A stretch of 64,000 nucleotides of DNA from Pseudisothecium myosuroides. Taxonomy: Eukaryota > Streptophyta > Bryopsida > Hypnales > Lembophyllaceae. Shown here in pieces: positions 11,165 through 23,165 of this stretch; the stretch's first letter is position 1; the number at the start of each line of letters is the position of its first letter. The position numbers and the translations under genes are program-made. The stretch is from NCBI GenBank assembly GCA_951799445.1, contig OX637287.1, positions 44,421,724-44,485,723 on the forward strand. The letters run 5' to 3'. The notes below the pieces were generated by a model. The model was given only the letters and a program-made list of their open reading frames with translations. It was not told the origin of the DNA and ran no database searches.

Positions 11165-11197
11165 AAATAAATAAATAAATAAATAAATAAATAAAAT
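11165..11197. repeat. AAAT microsatellite
   Basis: Uninterrupted run of about eight AAAT units. From 11198 to 12380 no further gene is evident; this stretch may be the 5' untranslated or terminal part of the transposon that follows. Confidence 0.9.
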
Positions 11198-12380
11198 GAT
11201 TGGACTAGGGATCTTAAGGAGGATCTGCCTAAATTGAATAAATCAAAATTTACTTCATAGCTGTACACATCTTCCAAAAAGTTAGACTCGTTTACTTCTC
11301 AGATCTCTTGAAGGTAAGCATGAAACATTTTGAATCTTACTATCCGGAAGGAAAGATGTAAGCAACTGACAAACTGTAAGCCGTGCATGGAAAACAAGTC
11401 ACATGAAGGTTTTCAGTCACTAAAAATGAAAACTTTTAATTTTGAGTTAGATTTTCTAATTCCCAAATGTCATATGAATTTGCAATCACAAAGATTTGCA
11501 ATGGAAAATAATTGACACTAACCTTGATGAACTGTGTAAATTTGAAAAGTAATGAACACCAAAAATATTCCAAATGATCATTTTAGCATTATTTTCACTA
11601 GTAAATTGTCAAAATTTTGGTTGGATATACTGGTAAGTCAAAAAAAAGATTCCAAATTCAATGCAGAAGTCATCTTCAAACAACACTTTTACAGGGTACT
11701 AAAACACATAAGGTAGAGGGCTCGAGAAAAGTTCGGGCATTTACAATCGCCCCTATAAGAGGTCCCCAAACCGTGCAGTGCATGTCTGAAATGGAACAAA
11801 GTGGATGTGCTGCGAAATTAATGATCTATGTGGGTGATTATTGCATACTCATCAGATGAAAAGGGTTACTGTATTGCACAGTTTTGCTAATCTTTCAATT
11901 CATTAAGAGAAAGAGTAAAAGTACCATGAGCCATTAATGAACAGCAGAGAACTTTCATTTACAGTCCGCAGTGCTCGAAATAAGAAAGGGTTCTACATGA
12001 TTTTTGAAGGACCTTTATTTACATTATTTCATTCCACCGTCAGATGCATTCAATATAAAGACAACACCTAAGCGGTTTTAAGTTATGGGAGGCGTGTTTG
12101 CAAATGTCTTAGCCGTCAGTTTAGGAAACTCTAGTGAATATTTTAGTACAATAAAGTTAAAAACAATAATGTACATTAGAATAAAACCGCCACAAGACAT
12201 GGCCGTTGTTTTATCATTTGCAGAGCACTTGCAAAGAGAAGCTGCGATATCAAATTTGAGGAGCAGAGAGTAAGCTTAGAAGTCAAAATCTCCACAACCA
12301 TACAGTGCAAAATTAGATTGGGCAATTTTCATTAACAGAGCAATAGTCTTTTGAGTTGAATACAGATTTGTTGTAGAAAC

Positions 12381-15194
12381 ATGAGTGAAACTAGTGGCTC
12401 AGAAGGAAGTGATAGAGATGGAGAGAGCAACATAGACAGTTGGCAAATCAAGAGAGAATGGGAGAGCAGTCAATCAGATTACTGTGAGGATGAAGAAGAA
12501 TCTGAATACGAATATGAGCAAAATCAGGGACTATTTACATGGGCTAGAAATGAAGAACGGAAGGAATGGTTCAGGCAAATGGCAGCTTTTGAAATGGAGG
12601 AGAACATGGGACGTCCTGCACACCAGCAGCTCAGCGAAGGAATGCAGGAACCAAGGATAATATTGCGGAGTCGACCCGTAGCTCAAGGAGGAGATACTGC
12701 ACTTGTCAGATTCCCCAGCGATGACGACGGAGGGGCTATTGAAAGCAGGCAAGGACGGTACAAGGCCTCAGAAAGCGACGGACTCTTGGAGGCGCAAAGG
12801 AAGCCCGCAGCAACTGCCGACAGGGCGCGAGCAGTAGGCGGAGAACGTGGCGGGCCAGGCCGACATCAGCCACGCTGGTCTGATTCAATGGAGCACAGCT
12901 CCGAAGGCACAGCAACAGATCGGGAAGCGCTACATCAGGGCCCCGCAGCAAGACCAGTGAGCAGCGTCGCAGGTCAAAAACGTGCCACAACTGCGGCAAC
13001 TCCCTCAGGTATGGGTTCTCATAGCCATTTTATTGCTATGCCCTCAACAGAATCTGCAAATCCAAGTTCACATCGTAAGAGGAGAAAAAACGGAAATTGG
13101 AGTAATGAAGAGCTGAGAAGCGCCATTGCAGATGTGGAAGAAGGAATCCCAATAAGATCAGCTGCAAGGGACCATGGGATTCCTGCATCAACACTAAGAG
13201 GGCACCTATATGGAACAACTGTAAATAGAAGAAGGGAAAAAGAAGGGGTGCTAACAGATGCACAAGAGAAAGAATTAGTTCAGTATTTGATGAACATGTA
13301 GGAGTGAGGTTTTCCTTTAACAATAACTCAGCTGAGAGACAAAGTCAAAATCCTTATCCAAACAAGAGTCACCCCTTTCAAGGATGGGGTGCCTGGCCCA
13401 AGCTGGATAAAATGCTTTAAGAGAAGGCATCAAGAGTTGTCAATACGAAAATCTCAATGTTTGGAACAAAATAGAGCCAGAAATTTGTGTCCAGATTCAG
13501 TTGGTACATTCTATGACAATCTCCAACGACTCTATGACAAACACAACTATGAGCCCCATCACATTTGGAATTGTGATGAAAGTGGGGCCCAAGCAGGCAA
13601 AGGAGGGGGGGCTTATGTAATTGCTAGGAGAGGTTCACGAAACGTTCATTCAGTCACTCCTGACCAGAGGGAGTGGCTCTCAGTCTTGTCCTGTGTAAAT
13701 GCTAGAGGTGAGACAATACCTAACTTTTACATTTTTAAAGGAAAGAAGGAAGTAAGAAATTACCCGAGGAAAACGGGAGAGAAAGAAGCTACATTGGCCA
13801 TGCAGAGAAAAGCGTGGATGACATGTGAGTTATTCAGCTGCTGGATGACCCGTTTCTTATCTGTGGTGGACAAAAAATATGGTATCAGTCCATCTAATAG
13901 GCACTTACTTATTTTGGATGGGCATGGTTCACATGTAACTTTGGAAGTGATAAAATTAGCTGTAGCAAAAGGGTTAGATTTACTAACTTTTCCATCACAT
14001 ACAACCCATGCCATGCAGCCATTAGATGTTTGTTGCTTCAAGCCATTTAAACTAGCTTTCAGGGTATATCGGGATAAGTGGTCTGATGGCCATAAAGGTC
14101 AAATGCCAGAGAAAGAAGACTTGGCGCAGTGGGTCTCTCATGCGCTGAAACGAGCTCTATCTATGAAAAACATAATCAAAGGCTTTGAAACTACTGGCAT
14201 TTATCCCATCAATGCACACGCTATGGACTCTAAAATGGGACCGAGCAAGGTTTATGAAAGGAGAGGATTACAAGACAATGCAGCTGAACAGAGTTCAAGA
14301 GAAGATCAGGCTAATTTTCAGCTACAGGCTTGGGAAATTCAAGAAATCCTGGATGAGGAGTCAACAGACCTACCAACTTGCCAACAGTACTATGTGCAAG
14401 TTGACACTGACGATGAAGAGCACAATGGACCAACATCTGCAAGCGACAGTTCATCTGAAGGAGGGGAAGAGAGAGTTGAAGCAAGTCATAGTGGAGGGAA
14501 GAACGGGTTTTCAGAGTTTTTAGAATTACCTCGTGTACTGATTCCTCGGAAGTCTAGGAGAAGAACTGAACTGCTCATCGATTACCATAGGTCCATTCTC
14601 CTAACCAAAGACCAGCATGTCACAAATCTTGAAGATGTTGCAACCAGGAAAGAAGAAGCTATACAGGAACAGGAGAGAAGAAGGTTACAAAGAGAGGCCA
14701 CAAAACAGCAATGAGCAGAAGAGAAGAAAGAGAAGGAAGTAGCAAAGGATGTTAGAGCAGAGGAGGCAAGATCAAAGAAAAAATTCAATGAACTCTGGAG
14801 TGCTAAAAATGTACGAGCCCTTGGTGAGAAGCTACACGATGACATACAAAAGAACCTGCCTGTGGTAGGCTATCGAGCCCCATACTGCGGAGTGCTTCCC
14901 CAAATATGCAAAGAGAACCAAAAGCTAGCCATATTGAAGAGGAGAATGAAGAACAAAGGGGAAAATACAACAAGCTTACCTCCTTTGCAAAATGTTTGGC
15001 CACAGATGACGACCTCTACTTTTGGGCAGCAGCACATGCAGCACTCAGTCACTTGGCTTCCCAACAATATGCAACCAAGTTCAAGTGGACAAAACCTGAG
15101 CGCCTTCAACGTCTTCATGGGATCAGCCACTGCACCAACAAGCGCACCAAGTGTGAGTTACTACACACTCCAGCAATACCATGAAAGAGTTTGA
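12381..15194 (+). pseudogene. pogo-like DDE transposase with pipsqueak HTH, copy 2 (three in-frame stops)
   Basis: A single frame of 938 codons, broken by TAG at 13299-13301, TGA at 13305-13307 and TGA at 14712-14714. Order of parts: an acidic, disordered N-terminus (about residues 1-215, Glu/Ser-rich); a pipsqueak-type HTH (about 225-285, with WSNEELRSAIADVEEGI and GIPASTLRGHL); a CENP-B/Tc5-like HTH (about 300-370, with GPSWIKCFKRRH); the DDE_1 domain (about 390-620) with Asp in NCDESGAQAG, LILDGHGSH and MQPLDVCC (last pair 35 apart); a coiled coil; and a tail with ELWSAKNVRA. Each stop can be explained by one C-to-T change in a CGA or CAG codon. The family is pogo (Tc1/mariner superfamily). 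Start chosen at the ATG before the acidic region, with stops upstream. No terminal inverted repeats were located. Confidence 0.85.
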
Positions 15195-16650
15195 GATTCA
15201 AGTGGAACATGTACAGAACGAGAACATGGGGAGAAAACTTCCCGGCATTATTGAAGACCGCACTTGTCTAATGGGCGCTCCACATCCAGCACTTGCACCT
15301 GCAGAAGAGGGCAACCAGTTTTGAGTTAGTAGGAGCGACAGAAGAAATCCAAAAGCAAGCAACAACATTGACAGCAAGGGCGGAGAAAAAACTACCTGTT
15401 GCCGATGAAGAGCAGCGCTAATGACGAAAGCAAAGGAAGATAGCAAAGGCGTGGTGGTCAATCGATAAGAAGCTCATGACGGAAGCAGGCCGCGGTGGTC
15501 GATCGGGAGGGTGCTGAAGATGGAAGCAGGAGCAAAGGGGAAACTGAAGGTGACCATGGCGGGGTACCTGCATCAAGAGCGCAGCGACAAACTGCATGGG
15601 CGTCGAGGGAGGTTGCGGCTACTTATTCCATTGACGAAGCGGAGCCTTTACAGATGACCGCGCCTCTTCCGAATTTGAACTGCGATGAAGCAACTGCCAG
15701 TGCAGGGGGACACAACGTAGAATCCCATGCGGATTGGGCGGACCGTTGCCTGCAAATTTAACGGCTACTTCTGCCACCCTTAGAAAACGTGACACCTGCC
15801 TTGTTCACTTCTGTCACTGGGGATGGCGATTTTGAGCTCCACTCTCACAATTTCGTCCTACTTGCCAAGGTGATTGAAGGCTGAACTGCACGATTTCAGG
15901 GTTCTTTGTGCATGATTCAAGGCTTGAAGGTGGACGATTTTGGCATCCAGATGTGGGCGATTTTGGTTTCAGTTAGGGTTTGCTTTAGGCGTGCTAGAGG
16001 TCTGTATCGGCGGGCTTCCGACACGGCATGGGTTTCATGTACAGTCCATTCTAGATTTGGCACAATACTAGAGTTATGAACTGACAGTCTGCAATGGTCA
16101 GATTACGCATCCCCATGGTGCATTTTTTTGATCTTAAGTGCACATATTTAGACAGTCACATGAATGTTAAGAGCATCCTATGCACAATTCATGCACTCCC
16201 TTGCTCTATTATAAGACGCGTTTCAATTCATTACAGTTGTACCTACGGACTTAAATAGCGGCCTACATAGCTTGCACTTCCAAAATTCGTTATTAATGCA
16301 TTCTGACTCCGAAAATTATGAGAAAAATCTCGAGTGAACTGTCTTTCATTTCTCTTTGTGCCAAAAATAATTCGAAATTGTTTTCATGACCTCAGTTCTC
16401 CACAGAGGGCTGTTTATCCTTAGATGGGTGGTTCTCAAGCCCTTTACCTTACCTCGTTTTGGTTGGACTCCACACCGGCTAAGTTTTGTCTTCGTGAAAG
16501 AAAGTCCTGTGAAATGTGAAGAAATTAGTAAATTGCATTGTAGAGAGGTTACTTGTTTTTATAAATCCAAATTCCTTCCAAATTCCTTGTTTTTATTAAA
16601 TATGTTTAGTGAAAAAAATAGGAACTATGCTTACCAATTAACATGTCAAT
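15195..16650. other. downstream tail of transposase copy 2; no host gene seen
   Basis: Patches match the region after copy 1 until about 16410, suggesting a long 3' untranslated region or the end of the transposon. Open frames at 15198-15761 show no recognisable protein. Nothing is seen from 16410 to 16650. Confidence 0.45.
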
Positions 16651-16654
16651 TTAA

Positions 16655-17288
16655 CCCCTAAATGCCCAAGGCTTTTTTTGAGCCTCTAGGAATTTGCTCT
16701 AAATTGAACAAAAAGCCAACATTTTGGTTAGTTGTATCAATTTTTTTGAATTGTAACTGTACAAATTCAAACTAGACCTATTAGAGATCACATAGGAAAA
16801 GAAAACACAACAATATCACTTATGGAATGAAACATTATAATGTTTGATCATGAGGGTGTTAAAAGTAAGAAATTCTTTCAATCTTTTTTTCACATGCCAA
16901 ATCTAAAAAGTTGGTCACCAAAAAAATATGAAGTTAAAGGATATAACATGCATTACCCAATCAATTTATGGCTTCTCAAAATCTACTCTACAATTTTTTT
17001 AAATGAACTTCTAATGTGATTTTTTTTCCAAGACCTAGTGTATTTGAGGCTTATTTCCAAGAGCCCTCAACACTATGGAAAGTCAAGATTACAATGGATA
17101 CCTTGCACAAAATCTTGAATAGAAAAATCATAATCAATCATTTTCAAAATCAAATTTTTGATGCTAAAACTAGACTTTAGAAAGAATTTTACAAAAAACT
17201 AAACTACTAAAAATAAAAATTTGGTTACGTTTCATTTAACTTCAAAGTATTGTTGACACCAAAATTTGGTGCCTCGGGCATTTAGGGG
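16655..17288 (-). mobile_element. TTAA element family A, copy A2
   Basis: Left end CCCCTAAATGCCCAAGGC, right end (reverse complement) CCCCTAAATGCCCGAGGC, flanked by perfect TTAA at 16651-16654 and 17289-17292. It is inverted relative to A1 and A3. 634 bp, noncoding. This is the cleanest copy of the family. Confidence 0.85.
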
Positions 17289-17292
17289 TTAA

Positions 17293-19011
17293 GAGATGTA
17301 GGGAAATCAATTTCAAATAAACTTCAGCTAAAAAGGCAATCCACTTGTATACTCTCTGATTCATAAAAAAACATTTGTGATCAAGATGTTTGCTTTTCCG
17401 TTACAAACACTCCATTGATTTTGTGTGTCAATCAAATATTTGTCTATTGGGTGTGATAAAATTTGCACTCCATTTTGAATGTCTACACAATCTCTTCCAT
17501 TAGTTGCAAATAAAAATTCTTTTGTTACCAGTAATTGCTCCCTAAACAAGGCATCAAGTGGTTATTATTTGCATTATTTGCCTAAAATTAAGTGTGATCT
17601 TGTCCTTTATAGAAGGCGGGAAGAAATTTTTTAAATCTATGCATATATTCTTCTAAACAACAAACAAACAATAATTTCAACCATAAAAAGAACTTGAACT
17701 TTGGATTGTTTGTTCTGTAATTGATTTAAAATGTAGCAAAAATTAAAATTGAAGAAATTGTTTGAGGTATGAGCAGCATACATGGTCTCCACCTTCTTAC
17801 ACCTGAAGCGAAGGAGATATTTGAGTTGCAACTCCTACAAAGCCCTAAAATTTTCTATGCAAGCAATTGAACTATATATAACAACAAATAAATCAAAAAA
17901 AATTCCAGATATATCAAAGAGAAGGTGAAGCAGGTCAAATGATTCATAGCCACATCCTACATCCAACATCAGAATTAGACCCCATGCTCTCAAGGAGGTA
18001 ATACACCATAATACATTCCACCCGAAACATAAGGTGTCCACATTCAATACCATATCTGAAAGAAAGTAAAGCAATTTATTAAGTAATAAAGCCACATGTA
18101 AGTTTTGAGTTCTATCCTTCTCGAACACTGATAATTTTGTATTGTGCCCTCCATAGAACACTCTTCTTGATCTCAATATGATTCATAGTTATAGAGTCAC
18201 CTCTCCAAACCCTAAACCCTCAAAGCGAGAATACATGAACGGATTCGCTTCTTCATTGGGTGTTCTTTTGTGAGATTCAATTCTTAATTCTCAAATGAAT
18301 ACTATCTCATCGTAAAGTACTCCAAGAGTCCTTCAACATGTGAACGGGACATGTCTAGTTCATACAAGTATATAATGCAACTCTTTGTAGGGCGAAAATG
18401 AAAGAGTGAATCTAAAAGATTGCAAATCTAATTACAATTTTACCTGCGTTGACATTGCGCTTTGTGTCTGTTGGACGAATGCCACAAATTGCTCTAGAGT
18501 TAGTCCCCATTCCATCACTGCAAGCTTCAAAGCCAAAGAGTAGCTTTGAACTCCCGTGACCCCGCTCGTGACGCCTGTGACCCCGCCCGTGACGCAAAAT
18601 AAAATCCAACACCAAACTCAAGTGGTGCACAGTTTTGGTGCTCCGAGGAGTTTCATGCCGTGTTTAATTTAAGTCAAAGACAACTGGCCCACTTTTCAAT
18701 ACTATTCATCTGACATGCCATGTTTTTGACAAACTTAGGCCCTTAGTCCCTAATTTGAAATACTTTGCGATTAACTCTATTGTGTAGTAAGTTATGGATT
18801 GAAAGTACTGCACTTGTCAACTTTGGTTTAAAAATGATCAATGACTAATTGAAGATGATTAGAGTATTTTTGATAAGAGCTATTGATACTCATGGGAGTT
18901 ACAGAAAGAAAGAACTTTATGATGTACAAGAATAGAATAGAGCTCATGGTAAGAGCTTAGATTCTCATGAACTTGGTTGTCTTTGTTTTTGTATTGAATA
19001 TGGAATTTGGA
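17293..19011. other. no recognised gene; short minus-strand open frames
   Basis: Minus-strand frames at 17361-17549, 17835-18176 and 18412-18630 have no recognisable domains. A double telo-box (AAACCCTAAACCCT, 18208-18221) sits just upstream of the 17835-18176 frame, so a decayed gene start is possible. A 20-bp tandem (GTGACCCCGCTCGTGACGCC and a variant) lies at 18557-18596. Confidence 0.3.
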
Positions 19012-19254
19012 CATTATACTAAATAGTGAAATTAGGTTGCCTCAACAATTAGGTTGCCTTACTTCAAGAAAATCACTTTACAAGCCAACCAATCAACAAA
19101 TATGTCTATTGTTTTTTCTGTTTGTACACATGCATAAATTTTTAATTCAAAAAAGTAGTAAATTCTTGTAAAGAAACAATACATATTTATATAGTGTAGA
19201 ATGTCGAGAAATTAGTGTGGGGCAACCTAATTTCACTATTTAGTGTAGAGGAGA
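19012..19254 (-). mobile_element. TA-flanked MITE (Tc1/mariner-like), copy 2
   Basis: Ends CTAAATAGTGAAATTAGGTT and the reverse complement, within TA. Inverted relative to copy 1 at 7223-7470. Both carry a second, nested ATTAGGTTGCC motif near the left end here. Confidence 0.75.
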
Positions 19255-19689
19255 TTTGGGCTTCTAAGAGACCGTGAGTTCCCGGACTGTGGGAACTCTG
19301 AAGGATTGCTAAAACGCTGCCAAATGGCCAGTTTGATGTGGCCAAGCGACTGCCACGTCATTTATTCTTCTTCTTTTTTGAAAAAAAATAATTTTTTAAA
19401 TTATTATTTTAGCATTTTAATAAAATAAAAAATTTAATAATAATGTTTGGGAACAGCCCTGAAACGGTCTTCCAGAGGCTCAGATCTCCTCTAATGCATT
19501 TACAGCATTCTAACCATTTAATATTATACACATTAGGCACTTTTGACAATTAAATTTTGAAATTTTTTGGCTTAGTTTTGTTTAATTGTTTTATGCCGAA
19601 TCTGCTATCAACCTACAATAGTCCAAAAGATACCAAAATGTGCAAAAATAATTCACAACAAACTACGTTTAGGATCTTTTTTAGTGCTC

Positions 19690-19925
19690 TTATTTTTGCC
19701 CTAGCCAAAATAGAAGTAAAAGTAATTTTCTATTTTTTTAATTCAAAAGAACTTTGAAATTCAATAACTTTCTGATCGCAAGTCCAAATGCCATGTAACA
19801 AACCCCGTGCATCCCTCTTTGCGGAGGGCTTTCCAACGGAACCAAGCACGCGACTGGAGGACACACAATTAAGGAGATCTCAATGTAACAAACAAAACAA
19901 AACAAACAACCTAATTTAAGGTATA
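19690..19925 (-). repeat. Dispersed repeat R, copy 2
   Basis: Reverse complement of the R unit: GGAGGGCTTTCCAACGGAACC matches the GGAAAGCCCTC motif and the lead AACAAACAAAACAAAAC lies at the right end. The R end reads CCTAATTTAAGGTATAG at 19911-19927 and gives an empty-site reference for the TTAA element at 23166. Nothing is seen in 19255-19689 apart from A/T runs. Confidence 0.75.
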
Positions 19926-20251
19926 GATAATATTGTAGAGGCAGTTACTGCCTCTTTTGAAATGATAGTGATAGTGATAGTGACAAACCATATCAAATAC
20001 AATAAAAACCATATATGATTTACAAGAAGTGTACTCTTGTCAATTTTCCATTGGTTGTAAAAATTTTATACAAATTTTGAAAGGGTACACTATCCATTTT
20101 TCCATTGAATGTAAAACTTTTACATTCAATCCTAAACCCTAATCTCTTCAACTTTGTCTTTAATCTCATGTCTTCTTCTCCTTCTTTGTCTCCTTCTAGC
20201 TCTTGAAATTGTTTGCAGATGAAGAGAAAAGCATTTGGAAATACAAAAACA

Positions 20252-20416
20252 AGTGAATTAGAAAGCATTAACAACAAAAATAATAAAGACTACCAAATAA
20301 TTATTATACTTCTATCATGAAACATGTGAATTAGAAAGCAATAACAACAAAAATATCGAAGACCAAAAATAATAATTATACAACTATCATGGCACATGTG
20401 AATTAGAAGCCATTAA
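20252..20416 (+). repeat. about 71-bp tandem repeat, left part
   Basis: Units contain AAACATGTGAATTAGAAAGC, ATTAACAACAAAAAT, and AATAATTATACAACTATCAT. Two full units precede element A3, and further units resume at 21782-21908, so A3 interrupted the array. In 19926-20251 there is no recognised gene; the minus-strand frame 20020-20277 has no family match that I know. Confidence 0.8.
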
Positions 20417-21781
20417 CCCGTAAATGTCCAAGGCACCTAATTTGGGCGTTGACAATACTTTGAAGTTAAATCTAATCTAATCAAATTGCTATTTTTAATA
20501 GTTTATATTTTTGAAAAATTCTTTTTGAAGTCTAGTTTTAGCATCATAAATCCGATTTTGAAAATGATTGATTATGATTTTTTTGTTGAAGATTTTGTGC
20601 AAGGGTGGCCATGGCAATCTTGACTTTCCATAGTGTTGAGGGCTCTTGGAATTGAGCCTCAAATACACTGGATCTTGTAGAAAAAATCACATTAGAGATT
20701 CATTTAAAAAATTATAGAGTAGATTTAGAGAAGCTTTGAATTGTTTGGAATTATACATGTTAGGCCCTTTCACCTCGTATTTTTTTGGTAACCAACTTTT
20801 TAGATTTGACATGTGAAAAGAGGATCGAAAGACTTCAAATCACTTTCGGGTTTTAACACCCTCATGATCCAGCATTATAATCTTTCAATCTATAAGTGAT
20901 ATTGTTGTGTTTTCTTTTCCTATGTGGTCTCTAATATGTTTAGTTTGAATTTGTTTGGTTAAAATTTTAAAAAAATTGATAGAACCTATCAAAATGTTGG
21001 CTTTTTGTTCAATTTAAAGCAAAATCCAAGAAGCTCAAAAAAGGCCTTGGGGGTCGTTGCAAGAAAGACCTGTACTAGTTGTTTGTCACATGGGGAGTTC
21101 CAAAACTTTCTTTTGCAATAACTTTTGAAGCCTAACTTGCATGAACTTGAAATTTTTATTGGAGATGTTTGTCTTGAGTGTTATCATATATTTTTCAGAA
21201 TTTTTTTTAAATAATTTTATATCTAAAAATCAGTTAAATTAATATGTCACAATTTGAGTTTTAGGGGTTTTGAGTACTATGGAGTCCGCAAATTTAATGA
21301 TTTAGGGCTGGAATTTCTATGGTGTATTTCCATAGTAGTAAGTCATGTTTCTACCAAGGGGAATTAAAAATATTTTATTTTATGTCTTCTACGTTCATGC
21401 AAATAGGGCTCCCTTGCGCGCTCAATTTTGAACACTAAAAATGGTTTCAAGACCATTATCTTTGTGTAATCTCTTTATCATGAAGTCTTCCCAAATTAAA
21501 AAAAATTTAGTTTCTTTGAAAATTGTTTTTCCCATTTTTTACAAATTAAAACGTCCAAGCATCAATTTTTTGGTAGTTCTGCACTTTTCTAGTTCTCCCA
21601 CTTCAAGAATTTTTTTGGACTTTTCCTTCATAGGCCGTACCTTCTTCTTGTAGGTCTATACATAGTTCATATTTTTTATATTTTTTTAAAAATGTTTTTC
21701 TAATTTTATAGTACTCCTAAAAAAAAGGCCCAAAACTGCCAAAGTGGAACAAAACATGAACGACCTTTGGGCATTTAGAGG
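20417..21781 (+). mobile_element. TTAA element family A, copy A3, carrying a nested insertion
   Basis: Left end CCCGTAAATGTCCAAGGC, right end (reverse complement) CTCTAAATGCCCAAAGG, flanked by TTAA at 20413-20416 and 21782-21785. It lies inside a 71-bp tandem array, whose neighbouring unit GCATTAACAACAAAAAT (around 20268) gives the empty site. Without the nested block at 21052-21766 it would be about 650 bp, like A1 and A2. Confidence 0.8.
21052..21766. mobile_element. insertion nested in A3, class unknown
   Basis: About 715 bp split the right end of A3 between GCCTTGGG and TTTGGGCATTT. A 5-bp TTGGG flanks both sides (21047-21051, 21767-21771), and the ends are short inverted repeats (GGTCGTT and AACGACC). 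The longest open frame (21441-21653) has no recognisable content. Confidence 0.55.
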
Positions 21782-21908
21782 TTAACAACAAAAATAACAA
21801 AAACCACCTGATAATAATTATACAACTATCATGAAACATGTGAATTAGAAAGCATTAACAAGAAAAATAACAAAGACCACCAAATAATAATTATAAAACT
21901 ATCATAAA
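21782..21908 (+). repeat. about 71-bp tandem repeat, right part
   Basis: Two more units of the array seen at 20252-20416, in phase with it across A3. From 21909 to 22715 no gene is recognised; a G12 homopolymer lies near 22686. Confidence 0.8.
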
Positions 21909-22715
21909 ATTTCAAACACACTCTAATACTAAATTTCTTACTCAAAATTCACAAGCATCCCATTCCACCACAATTCAAAGCATTAGCATCCTCACAAATC
22001 AAAATACAAATTGCTAAGCCCTAATTCTCCCAAATCACCTCCAAACACTATACGCAGTGGTGTAAGTTGTCTAATCAGAAATTGCATTGCAAAATTCTCG
22101 TCAACATGCATCAAGCCGGTTGAATACCTTTGAAAATAATATCAAAATGACTGAATTTCAGGCGAAATACAAAACAATAGGCAAGTGGCTCTTATAGTAG
22201 CAAATAATAGTTGAAGACTTACAAGAATCCTTCATCTTTGGCCCACTTTTTGTATTTTTCTTTGTCTCCTTTTATAAAAGATTGAATGTGCTCAATAATT
22301 TCTTGGCAAGTTTGATCTCTCTTTGCTTTTGAACGTCTTGTGTACATATGAAACTCAAAAGATTAAAAGAATGCTCTGAATATTCGAATACAAGATGACT
22401 TAATCGGCTTGCACTATAGATTTGTAAAACCAGGAGAGAACAAATCAACTCAAAGAAACTTGGTGCATTAAAAACAAGAAGACACCTCGAAACGAAGCGC
22501 ATACCCTAAGTCAAAGCAAAGCGGTGGAGACAAAGTGGCAGAGACAAAACCAACAACCAACAACGGCTTCAACAACATTTAAAAAAAAAATTCACATCGT
22601 ACGGCAGAGAGGTGGTCTTTTTTTTAAAATTAAATCTCATCGCACAGTTGTTGATTTTATACTTTGAGGGAAAGGGTTCAAGGCGGGGGGGGGGGGGCTA
22701 CCTCTTTTGAGGAGA

Positions 22716-23165
22716 CAGTGTGCCTTGTGCCATTGCCACAACCAAAATGAAAGTAAAAATAATTTCCTAATTTTTATATTCATTAAAACTTTGAAATACA
22801 ATAATTTTCATACCCAAGTGTAAGAGGTTGCATTCTTGGCACAAATACAAAGATTTTTGCACAAAAGAGTGCAAGGGCTTTGAATTCTGACGTTTGTACA
22901 TGGGATGTGAAAGTTATGATTTTTTTCGAAATAAAAGATAATTTAACTCAATTTAGGCTACTTCATAAAAACTTTGAAATTCAATAACTTTCACACTATA
23001 AGTCCAAACGCCACGAAACAAAGTCCTTGCACCCCTCCTTGCCAAGAGCTTTCTAGTGGTACCAATAAACGCCGCCGGACGCTTCTCGGTTTGTTGGATC
23101 TCAACGTATCAAACAAAACAAAATAAATCAAATCAAAATGAAACGAAACAAATAACATAATTTAA
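22716..23165 (-). repeat. Dispersed repeat R, copy 3 (two units)
   Basis: Reverse-oriented R: CCTTGTGCCATTGCCACAACC at the left corresponds to the hairpin-bearing R end. Two internal units follow (AACTTTGAAATACAATAA near 22788 and AACTTTGAAATTCAATAA near 22971), then the AACAAAACAAAATAAAT lead. Its far end is split from GGTATGG at 24104 by the TTAA element B1. Confidence 0.7.

Noticed and set aside
12736..13323. Minus-strand frames opposite transposase copy 2
   Set aside because: Shadows of the transposase frame; no independent domain or splice signals.
20252..21908. CRISPR-like array from the 71-bp units
   Set aside because: Whole units are conserved with no unique spacers, and the window is plant nuclear DNA; it is an ordinary tandem repeat.
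22686..22698. G12 run as a G-quadruplex regulatory site
   Set aside because: A single homopolymer in an AT-rich intergenic region with no nearby gene start; no support for function.
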